From the NCBI GenBank assembly GCA_027596035.1, contig JADGJA010000780.1:1-10823 (forward strand): DNA of 10,823 bases, in the 5' to 3' direction. Position numbers and translations under genes: made by a program. The notes beneath the pieces were generated by a model. It searched no databases. It was not told where the DNA came from and worked only from the letters and a program-made list of their open reading frames with translations. The number at the start of each line of letters is the position of its first letter. Within the stretch, counting starts at the first letter, position 1. The DNA comes from Thoreauomyces humboldtii. Lineage: Eukaryota > Chytridiomycota > Chytridiomycetes > Spizellomycetales > Powellomycetaceae. Of the stretch, positions 1 through 6,719 are shown piece after piece.

Positions 1-655
1 CGGTTGACAAGATGCGGGACCCCTCGTGTCGAGTTCTCAAGCGCGAGGCAGGAATGGCTGTCGTTAGATACGAGAAAGGTGACGACTGTGCGGAGGGATG
101 CCCCGGAGGTCGGGAATGCTGGCCGACGGGTTTGACGGGACGAGTGTGCTGGGTGCTGACGTTGGGTAGGGACGTTGCAAGGGATGCAAGGAACTCGTTT
201 TGCCCGATATACCACTATCCTGTTCCTGTCTCGAGGCCAAGTTGGGAAGTGGGTAGAAGGATTGCCGGGGGAGGGGCAGGTGCAATGGAAGGAATTGGGG
301 AGCAACTGCTGTGTCCGTCGTCGGGGGTTCAAAAAGGGGCGGGCAGGTGAACGACGCGGGCACCTGTGATGACTGACACTCCCGCCACACACACACGCAC
401 ACAAACCAGAGATAACACGGGGACGCACATCTTGGGGGGGTGGACGGAAGGAAAGCGAACTGGACGTGCAAAACAAACGAGGACGGGAGCAGCATGCCAG
501 TGTGTACAGTAATATACTCCTTGGGGGCTGCATTCTCTCCAGCAGCAGCTCATATAACCGGTTGCAGTGGGGAACACGGGACCATAGAGCAGTCAGAGAG
601 AAGGAGAATTGAAATGGGGCTTACGGTATGGCTGTGGCCCCTAGCGTAGGGCTGA

Positions 656-676
656 ACTCTCTCTCTCTCTCTCCAC
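656..676 (+). promoter_or_regulatory. CT-repeat pyrimidine tract in the FNTA promoter
   Basis: An uninterrupted CT run lies about 220 bases before the FNTA start codon. Similar pyrimidine tracts precede the HSPA12-like gene (6627-6650, about 70 bases before its ATG) and, on the minus strand, the FAM192A-like gene (3045-3071, about 92 bases before its ATG). Pyrimidine stretches near transcription starts are common in fungal promoters. The role here is inferred from position only. Confidence 0.35.
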
Positions 677-731
677 GGGAGTCAGACGGGCCTCGGTCGT
701 GACAGTTGGCGAAAAAAAAACCTGCAAAACG

Positions 732-829
732 GTATGTAGTGGGTGCCCTGAATGCGTCATGGCGAACCCATCTTCCCACGCAAGGACCCACCACAGTTTC
801 CCAAGTTCAACAGACCTTCTCCCTCCCAG
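732..829 (+). other. Candidate 5'-UTR intron of the FNTA gene
   Basis: A strong donor (GTATGT at 732) pairs with a pyrimidine-rich acceptor (CTCCCTCCCAG ending at 829), giving a 98-nt intron, close in size to the coding introns nearby. Splicing it out would remove the in-frame upstream ATG at 752 and the out-of-frame ATG at 759, leaving the ATG at 896 as the first usable start. This supports the chosen start. It remains a sequence-only prediction. Confidence 0.35.
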
Positions 830-895
830 CACCGACCGCCTGCGAGTAGCAACCGCACAAGCACCAGCAGCGCGACGATCAGCCCAGGGTCCGTA

Positions 896-2033
896 ATGTC
901 AGGCTCCCACGATGGCTCTGAGGAGGAAAAGCTGTTCAGCGAACAACCGGAATGGCAAGACGTCGTCCCCATCCCGCAGGACGACGGTCCGTCCCCACTC
1001 GTGCCCATAGCCTACTCCAAAGAATGTGAGAGTCCAAGATAGGTCACATCCCTCATGCGGCCCTTCTCGATCAACAAGCTCACGTGCCCCCCTCCCCTCA
1101 GACGCGGACGCCATGTCCTACTTTCGCGGCATCCTCTCCGTCCAAGAACGCTCCGAACGCGTCCTCACGCTCACCGAGTTCATCGTGCGTCTCAACCCCG
1201 GTCATTACTCGGTGTGGAAGTATCGTCAGGACACGGTCTTCTCCCTCGGGTTGGACCTGGAGGACGAGCTGGCGTTCGTGGAGGAGATGGCCGAGGATCA
1301 GCCAAAGAGCTATCAGATATGGCATCACAGGCAGGCGGTCGTGACCCGCTTGGGCGATCCGAGCAGGGAGATCAGTTTCATCAACAGGATGCTGGCCATC
1401 GATTCAAAGAATTATCATGCTTGGTCCTATCGGTACGAGTCGGGACGGCGCCCGTGCAAGACGGGTTCACGTTGTTTATTTTCTCAACTCCCCCCTTCGT
1501 CTCTCATCAGACAGTGGGTGGTGTCGACCTTCAACCTGTGGGACAGGGAACTCAAGGACGTGGACCGTCTTCTCGAGTCCGACGTCCGGAACAACTCGGC
1601 CTGGAACCAACGCTACTGGGTGCACTCCAAGAACACGGCAGCGTTCACCGACCTGCAGGGAGAGCTCGACTACGTGATTGAGAGGATACGGTGGGCTCCC
1701 AGGAACGAGAGTCCGTGGGTCTACCTTCGAGGGATCGTCAGGCTAGCAGGAAAAACGTTGGCCGACTTGCCGAGGTTGGAGGCTCTGTGCGAGGAATTTC
1801 AGACGAGCGGACAGGCCAGTCCCCATGCTTTGAGCTTGTTGCTGGACTTGGAGGTTGAGAGGAAGGACGGGGAACGGTGCAAGAAGGTGATACTTTCGAT
1901 ATTTGAGGGTGCATCATCGCGGGAGGAGACGACTGATTTTCGAGCTCATTTCCCGTAGATCTGCGCGATGCTGGTCGAGAACGATCCCGTGCGAGCAAAG
2001 TATTGGAGATATCGAGCAGAGATTGCCGTGTGA
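896..2033 (+). CDS. Protein farnesyltransferase/geranylgeranyltransferase type I alpha subunit
   Basis: Exons 896-1025, 1102-1432, 1511-1886 and 1959-2033 encode 303 residues, close to the size of yeast Ram2. The protein is the FNTA/Ram2 subunit shared by farnesyltransferase and geranylgeranyltransferase I, the cytosolic enzymes that prenylate C-terminal CaaX boxes of Ras- and Rho-type GTPases. Successive PPTA repeats are visible: NPGHYSVWKYR (75-85), PKSYQIWHHRQ (111-121), SKNYHAWSYRQW, NNSAWNQRYW and NESPWVYLRG. Lys112 aligns with the catalytically important Lys164 of the mammalian subunit. Introns are 76, 78 and 72 nt. The last exon is short but restores the family C-terminus (ENDPVRAKYWRYR), which the unspliced frame would miss. 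The start at 896 gives the family's acidic N-terminus; an in-frame ATG at 752 would add 48 unlike residues. It is convergent with the next gene, with 83 bases between stops. Confidence 0.96.
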
Positions 2034-2116
2034 TGGGGAAAGACGTTTGTCCTTCTCCAGCGCACCATTTTTTGGGCCCCTTCGCAACTGTTTCGTTTCC
2101 TTTCTTTTTTTTTTTT
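2034..2116. other. Convergent 3' intergenic spacer with T13 run
   Basis: These 83 bases separate the stop codons of two convergent genes, so their 3' untranslated regions must overlap or be very short. A run of 13 T (2105-2117) lies against the stop codon of the minus-strand gene. Read on that strand, the TGA stop is followed at once by an A run. I see no canonical AATAAA signal. Confidence 0.6.
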
Positions 2117-2953
2117 TCAATCTGAATCGCTATCGCTGTAGGCTGCCAAAAGTCCCAGCCCGCTGGGTATTATTGGAGGTTCCTTCTTGACGGTCGACGA
2201 CGAGGGTGGATCCAGCCATGGCTGTCGTACCGTCCCACTCGTCCTTGCCTTCTTCGATCCGCTGCCGCCGCCATCCTCGTCCTCGACCTTGACGTCAACC
2301 GCAGACCTTTTCCCGTCCACCTTCTTCCTCTTCCTGACGACGACGAGACCCTCCAACGCCTTCCTCTGAAAGTCCTTGGTCGCCGTCGCCGTCGGGACAT
2401 GCCCGGTCTCGGTCCCGGTCCCGATCCCGATCCCGATCCCTGCTCCGTCCGCGCCGCCGCCCATCATCAACGAAGGCGGCGGTTCGGGAGCCTCCGCGAC
2501 CTGCTTCCTGAACCCCTCCAGCTCCTCCTTGGTCTCCCTCGCCACCTCCCTGTCCCTCCTCGTCTTTGCATCGTCGAAGCTGGCCAGGAACGCGTACTCG
2601 TCGTCGTCGAGTCGATGGACAAGGTTGCTGAACCGTAGCTTCTCGGCGTGTTCCTCTTCCTCGATCCGTTTCTTGTCGGCCAGTTTCTCGTATAGGGGAC
2701 GAGGGTCGAACGTTTGCGATGGTTCGATGTATTCTGAAAGGATGATGCGTTGTGCGTGGAGTGAGTGGGTTGGGGAGATGGGAGTTTTTCGGCTGGCTTC
2801 TGTTTCCGGTGTTTTACCTCTTCCCTCGGCTTGAGCTTCTGCGATGCGTTGCGCGTGGGTCGTCTCTGCTTCTGTGGCTGTCACGAACTTGGACGCCATG
2901 ACGGCTCCCGTCGAGTTCACGGGAGCCGGGAGCGAGCTGCTGAAGGCCGACAT
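2117..2953 (-). CDS. FAM192A/Fyv6 family protein (Nip30 domain)
   Basis: Exons 2818-2953 and 2117-2733 encode 250 residues. Splicing an 84-nt intron (2734-2817) joins GR to EYIEPSQTFDPRPLYEKL, matching the family pattern of a FVS-like motif (here KFVTATEAE, 22-30), then DPRSLYE-like, then a charged helix (about 60-125) containing VHRLDDDEYAFL. A Gly-rich linker, a basic RKRKK nuclear-type signal and the tail LGLLAAYSDSDSD follow; this tail resembles the CK2-type acidic serine tail of human FAM192A/PIP30. Known roles: human PIP30 binds the nuclear proteasome activator PA28-gamma, and yeast Fyv6 is a late-step spliceosome factor affecting 3' splice-site choice. Which role applies here is unknown. 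Start choice is open: Met19 (MASKF) has the better context, with G at -3 and +4. Confidence 0.9.
   Translation of the reverse strand: MSAFSSSLPAPVNSTGAVMASKFVTATEAETTHAQRIAEAQAEGRGKTPETEASRKTPISPTHSLHAQRIILSEYIEPSQTFDPRPLYEKLADKKRIEEEEHAEKLRFSNLVHRLDDDEYAFLASFDDAKTRRDREVARETKEELEGFRKQVAEAPEPPPSLMMGGGADGAGIGIGIGTGTETGHVPTATATKDFQRKALEGLVVVRKRKKVDGKRSAVDVKVEDEDGGGSGSKKARTSGTVRQPWLDPPSSSTVKKEPPIIPSGLGLLAAYSDSDSD
2404..2439 (-). repeat. Hexanucleotide repeat inside the FAM192A-like gene
   Basis: Six tandem hexamers of the form CGGTCY or CGATCC on the plus strand encode alternating Gly-Thr/Glu and Gly-Ile pairs in the linker after the charged helix (GIGIGIGTGTETG). The unit preserves the reading frame, so copy number can change without frameshift. 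The linker is outside the conserved domain and is probably disordered. Confidence 0.85.
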
Positions 2954-3234
2954 TTGGGCGCGCGAGATGGACGAGGAAAGTCGAAAGACCAGATCGGAGG
3001 TATCACAGGGATCCGTTAAAGAGACCCAGTTCAGACAATGCAGACGGGAGGGGAGAGGGAGAGAGAGAGATGGTTCGTTATGGTATATGGAGCTGCACTA
3101 CTTGATGTTCAGTGGACGGGGAATGCTCATCGGCGTGTGTGTTGGGGCAAGCGTGCGGGGGGTGGCTGGGCTGTTCACTTCTCCGTGAAGCAATTACCTT
3201 GCATAGCCACTCCCCCGGACGTTTTCAGGACCGC

Positions 3235-3298
3235 ACCTGGCCACTTCGTACCAGGTACTGATGCGAGCGCTCAGCCTGAGAGCGTTGGTAATCGCATC
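3235..3298. repeat. Two adjacent stem-loops
   Basis: The first hairpin pairs ACCTGG (3235-3240) with CCAGGT (3251-3256). Three bases later a second pairs GATGCGA (3260-3266) with TCGCATC (3292-3298), with an inner stem CGCTC (3268-3272) with GAGCG (3280-3284) and a seven-base bulge. The structures can form on either strand. No tRNA, 5S rRNA or snoRNA signature accompanies them. They could be a structured RNA, the debris of a mobile element, or chance. Confidence 0.4.
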
Positions 3299-3462
3299 CC
3301 ATTTGAATACTCCTCGTCGATCGATTCAAAATAACTTGGGGTCCATGGAATTTTACGGAACTGTACGGTACCGGTAGGAAGCTGCTGGATTCGACAGAAA
3401 GTAGCTCCGTCCATGGCTTGAGCAAGTACATTGTGGCTATGCAGAGTACAATAGTCACATTC

Positions 3463-3530
3463 GGGAGAAGGACCTCTCGTCTTGCTCTATCGAGAAGGTC
3501 GCCGTGAGAGTCCTTTGAGATGGTTCTCCC
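3463..3530. repeat. Imperfect long inverted repeat
   Basis: GGGAGAA (3463-3469) pairs with TTCTCCC (3524-3530), and AGGAC plus TCTC (3469-3478, one bulged C) pairs with GAGAGTCCT (3506-3514). An alternative inner hairpin, TCTCG (3475-3479) with CGAGA (3491-3495), competes with it. No known RNA family is recognisable. Confidence 0.35.
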
Positions 3531-3570
3531 GCCGTGAGCTGTATTGATCAAAGCTGAAATGCAATGAGCC

Positions 3571-3596
3571 TCGGTTTTAGGATATCCTAGAACCGA
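3571..3596. repeat. 26-bp near-perfect palindrome without spacer
   Basis: The left half TCGGTTTTAGGAT is mirrored by ATCCTAGAACCGA: 12 of 13 pairs match and the other is T opposite G. The central TAGGATATCCTA is perfect. There is no loop, which suits a dimeric DNA-binding protein site better than an RNA hairpin. It lies about 620 bases before the FAM192A-like gene. Confidence 0.75.
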
Positions 3597-3805
3597 CCCT
3601 AACTGTTTCACATCCGCCATACACCTTACTGAACAGAACGCAGAGGTGATCACGACGGCGACACGTGGCCAAACGCTGAAGGAAAAGCAGTTGGCCGGCG
3701 GGGTGCCTGTTCGCCATCAATTTTCGACGTCACACGGTTTGAATTTGAATCATCAGGAGTCGTCCGTCTGACAGTACAGAGCGGAAGCTGCGCCACATTC
3801 CTTGC

Positions 3806-3844
3806 TTTTTTTCTTTTTTTCCCCACGTTGGACGAGTATAAAAG
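3806..3844 (+). promoter_or_regulatory. Poly-T tract followed by a TATA box
   Basis: Two T7 runs (3806-3812 and 3814-3820) precede TATAAAAG (3837-3844) on the plus strand. Poly(dT) tracts exclude nucleosomes and TATAAAAG is a near-consensus core promoter, so this is the most canonical promoter visible here. No large gene follows. The only ORF downstream before the opposing coiled-coil gene is short (3970-4131). Confidence 0.55.
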
Positions 3845-3969
3845 GCGGACGGTCCCCCGCACCCCTCAAAGCAATCCTCATAGGAAATACCTCCTCTTTA
3901 AAAAAGCACCGACTGCAAGGTGGCTGTCGTTCGTCCTTCACGGGGCGTTCGACGAATAGTCATCCGTTT

Positions 3970-4131
3970 ATGCTGACGGCCGTCCAGGGGAAGGAAGAAT
4001 CCACAAACCATTTTGGCGAACATGTACGGGTGCCATCGCGGAGGCTCCCTTCTTCTGAACAGCCGCGGATGTCTGGTGGCAATACATGCTCGTACATTCT
4101 CATGAAAAAGGAAACTTTGCTCTCGTACTAG
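3970..4131 (+). CDS. Possible 53-codon small protein or leader ORF
   Basis: This is the first ATG after the TATA box at 3837, about 125 bases downstream. It opens a 53-residue frame starting MLTAVQGKEES and ending MKKETLLSY, with stop at 4131. I recognise no domain, signal peptide or membrane segment. It ends 43 bases from the stop codon of the opposing coiled-coil gene. It could be a real small protein, an ORF in a non-coding or antisense transcript, or chance. The only support is its position behind a strong-looking promoter. Confidence 0.22.
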   Translation: MLTAVQGKEESTNHFGEHVRVPSRRLPSSEQPRMSGGNTCSYILMKKETLLSY

Positions 4132-4173
4132 ATGCTGTATTCCCAGGAGCTCTCATCTCTTGCTTCTTGTCGG

Positions 4174-6433
4174 TCACTCGCACCAGACTTTAGCCTTCAC
4201 GACCACTCCACCGCTGCTGCTGCAGAGACCCGGAAAGCAGGTGAACCTGTAGCGCGAGGTCCCGTCCGTCCTGCACTTTGTCTCCATCCGACCGTCATCG
4301 AACCGCGTATCGGTCGGCACCATTTTCGTACCCGCCCTGCTTCGGTCCAGGTCGTTCTTGTACAGGAAGCCCTCGTACGTGTGGAGTTGCTCCCTGGTCT
4401 CGACGTGCGGAACGTCGCAGAAGAACTGCATGCCGAGGGCTTGAGCTCGGAACCGGATCGTGAGGCACTTGTCGAGGATCCCGACGAGGGTCCCCCACGA
4501 TCGGTTCGCTGTTTCCAGGGATCCCATCATGAGACCGAGGTCATCGAGACAATCGTGCGCGGTCTTCGTCTTGCGATTCACGACGACTTGCACGCGGTTG
4601 GAGAACCCTTCTGGGAGACGAACGTCGTCCAGGGGCTTGATGTCGAACACGGTCGAGATCCTCGTCCACACCGATCGAAGGAAGGCTCGGTCCGCGCGTG
4701 CGATCCTGACCGTTTCCTCGTCCTCTTCTCCCGTGTCGGATGCGGTGTCTGATCGAAGGCAAGCGAGAAGACCGGGCAGGTCATGCAAGACGGGTTCGAT
4801 GGAACCTGTGAGAACGTTGTAGACGATCTCGCAGAGCAGACCTTCGACCAAAGCGATGAGACTGTTCTTCCTCCTCTTGGTTCCCACGTCGGTGCCCACC
4901 ATCTTTCCGATTTCTTCGATCTTCTCCACGACCATCGTGGTCATCGTCCTGACCGTTTCGTCCTTGACACCGTTGGGATTCGGTACCATCTGCGTGACGA
5001 AGCTATGGAACTCGCTCCAGAGCTCTTTGACGTCCTGAGAGATGGCGGCGGGATTGTAGAGGGAGTCCACGTCGTAGAGTCCGTTCTCTTCTCGCTGACT
5101 GCGACTCTGTTCGAATTCGAGGTGGGCGACCTTTGTGCGGAGATCGCCGAGTTCGGATGTGAGAGCCTGTTTCTCCAGGTCGCGACGAGCCGTCTCCTGT
5201 TGGTGGTTGGCTCTCGTCGCCGCGCTGTGGTCCTCCCATCGTTGAACGTTCTGTTCTGCGGCGAAGAGGCGCGCCTGGAGAGTTGCTCTTTCGTTGGCGT
5301 ACTCGGTCCGGGATTGGTGAAGCTGCTTGTTGGCGTTGGCGATCTGCTGCATGAGTTCTCGGGTCTTCTTCTCCAGCTTGTCTTGCTGCTTGAACCGCTC
5401 TTTGAGGTCTTTCTCAAGCTTGTCCGTCTTCTGCTTCTCCTTGGAGAGCTCGACGGTAAGTTGAGCTGCCGTCAGTCTTTTCGGTCCCTTTTTCCCGCGT
5501 CCCTGCGGCTGCTGCTGTTGCTGCTGCTGCACACCTCCGTCGCGAGGAGTGTCGATGTGTTGAAGGAAGACCTCGCGGCATCCCTCCGGCTTGATGACCT
5601 GAAGAGTCGTGCCATGTGGAGCGCTGCAAATCGCTTCGTTGACGATCTCCAGTTCCCCGAGTCGTAGCCTCGGTAGCAAAGTATCGGTCAGGTAGTCACC
5701 GCATCGCCGAAGCGCCGACTCCAGCGTCCAATACGCAGTGCACTGCGTACGATAATGAAAAGCCTCTCTGATGCGGATCACCAGATTCTGATACAACCAA
5801 TCCAAAGACTCAAGCTCTTCGTCGGAGATGCCGACCACCAGGTCGTGCAGACCGTTGATCATCGGTTGGAAAGATCCTGGTTGGACTTCGATGTTGTGTC
5901 CTGATCTGACAGTCTTCTCGTGTCGCCACATGCCGTGAATGCGAACGAAGTTGAAAAGCATGCGATCCTTCGAAGAGTCGTGAAGGTGGAGCTCGAGCTT
6001 GTCACTGAAGTTCGACGCCGAGAACAGCTCGACCCAGTTCTGTCGATTCACGAATACCTGTGAGCAAAGCGTCCGGAACTGAACCCCTAATCACCGACGG
6101 TTATCTATGTCGTACCTTTGGCCATTGCTCCAACGGAACCAACGGTAGTTGATCTTTCTCGTTCGCGGCCCTCTGCATGAAAGGCGAATGTTCTAAACCC
6201 AGGACCTGTCGATTGGGGGCGACGACTGTCACGGCTCACCGTTGGCGATGTTGGCGAGTCTTTGCTGCTCCAATAACTGAAGAGCGAAAAGAATGTCATC
6301 GTACCGCTCAGTGAGAGGAAGGTATTCCGGTAACGTGTAGTGGGTTGTTGGCGAGCTGGACTGGCCTTGGACGATGGCCAGAAACGTGAGAGTTCAAAGT
6401 TTACTAACCGCAAGACATGCACGAAACTTCCAT
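4174..6433 (-). CDS. Uncharacterised coiled-coil protein with polyglutamine run
   Basis: I do not recognise a family. Exons 6409-6433, 6240-6365, 6116-6192 and 4174-6057 encode 703 residues. Introns are 43, 47 and 58 nt, shorter than in the neighbouring genes. They join MEVSCMSC to GQSSSPTTHYTLPEYLPL, then IANE to HSPFMQR, then EQWPK to VFVNRQNWVELF, all in frame. The order is an N-terminal mostly helical region (about 1-240), a seven-glutamine run (about 252-258), a basic patch (RGKKGPKR), a long Lys/Glu/Gln-rich coiled coil (about 272-405), then a C-terminal helical region with an acidic stretch (DTGEEDEE). No signal peptide or membrane segment is seen, so it is probably intracellular, perhaps a dimer or scaffold. 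It is divergent from the HSPA12-like gene, 286 bases away. The coding status is firm; the first 25-nt exon is the weakest part. Confidence 0.83.
5511..5531 (-). repeat. CAG-type trinucleotide repeat (polyglutamine)
   Basis: Seven consecutive glutamine codons, CAG with one CAA, lie inside the coiled-coil gene between its N-terminal region and its basic linker. The run is short and does not break frame. Such runs often vary between strains. Confidence 0.85.
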
Positions 6434-6719
6434 GATAGGACTCACGACTGACAGGTGAGAGACGGCCTCACATGGCGAGGAAAGTCGGTATCTGCAATCT
6501 GAGACAACTCTATATGTGGTCTGGTAGCTGTCTTAACTCTGTCTCTGTGACAGAGCTTGCGGCGTTCCCGGCTTCGAGACAGCACCCCGAGAGCGTACTT
6601 CAAGAAATGGTCTCCACTTTTGTCCCCTCCCCCCTCTCTCTCTGCTCGTCGTCTCGACGTGTCCCGTGCTCGTGCTCCCACTTTTCCACACCTCAAGGCG
6701 CGGTAACAAAGCATAAAGG
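6434..6719. promoter_or_regulatory. Shared divergent promoter region
   Basis: These 286 bases separate the start codons of the coiled-coil gene (minus) and the HSPA12-like gene (plus), so they must hold both promoters and leaders. A pyrimidine tract (about 6627-6650) sits just upstream of the plus-strand gene. TTCAAGAA (6599-6606) is a minimal two-unit heat-shock-element match (TTCnnGAA); a weaker half-match TTCGAGAC lies at 6573-6580. A third contiguous unit is missing, so heat-shock control is only a suggestion. No clear TATA box is seen in either direction. Confidence 0.5.

Larger units (their letters stand above)
1..895. other. Region upstream of FNTA with no supportable gene
   Basis: No reading frame here shows a recognisable domain or a clean splice model. 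Two overlapping opposite-strand frames (12-350 plus, 64-495 minus) are open but low-complexity, and I do not accept them. Visible sequence features are a CA-rich microsatellite near 391-407, a CT dinucleotide run at about 656-675, an A9 run near 712-720, and a candidate 5'-UTR intron described separately. The right-hand part is the promoter and leader of the FNTA gene. The left-hand part could be the flank of a gene lying outside the window. Confidence 0.5.
2954..4173. other. Long intergenic region with structured elements and an orphan TATA promoter
   Basis: About 1.2 kb lies between the start of the FAM192A-like gene and the stop of the coiled-coil gene, both on the minus strand. The left part is the promoter of the FAM192A-like gene, with a GA-rich tract (CT on its coding strand) at about 3045-3071. 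No frame here has a recognisable domain. A 142-codon minus frame at 3225-3653 looks like chance. Stem-loops, a 26-bp palindrome and a poly-T/TATA module are listed separately. Confidence 0.6.

Noticed and set aside
363..380. C/D-box snoRNA (GTGATGA followed by CTGA)
   Set aside because: The two boxes are adjacent, leaving no guide sequence, and no terminal stem is present.
12..495. Overlapping 112-codon plus and 143-codon minus frames in the left flank
   Set aside because: Both are compositionally biased, overlap each other on opposite strands, and show no domain, signal or splice continuation.
2117..2953. Processed retrocopy, suggested by the A13 run after the stop codon
   Set aside because: The gene keeps a spliceable intron in a conserved position relative to the domain and there are no flanking target duplications, so the A run is better read as ordinary 3' sequence.
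3260..3298. tRNA gene
   Set aside because: The D-arm-like sequence has no matching acceptor stem, anticodon arm, or GTTCRANNC B box. A B-box-like GTTCGACCC near 2704-2712 (minus strand) is simply codons of the FAM192A-like gene.
3225..3653. 142-codon minus-strand frame
   Set aside because: It has no recognisable motif, covers the hairpins and palindrome, and its C-terminal part is repetitive (SGQVRS after repeated Ser/Arg). It looks like a chance opening in non-coding sequence.
4783..5667. 294-codon plus-strand frame antisense to the coiled-coil gene
   Set aside because: Its Leu/Val-rich composition is what antisense Lys/Glu/Gln codons produce. The minus frame has the longer ORF, a coiled coil and splice continuity. 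The same applies to 4132-4752.
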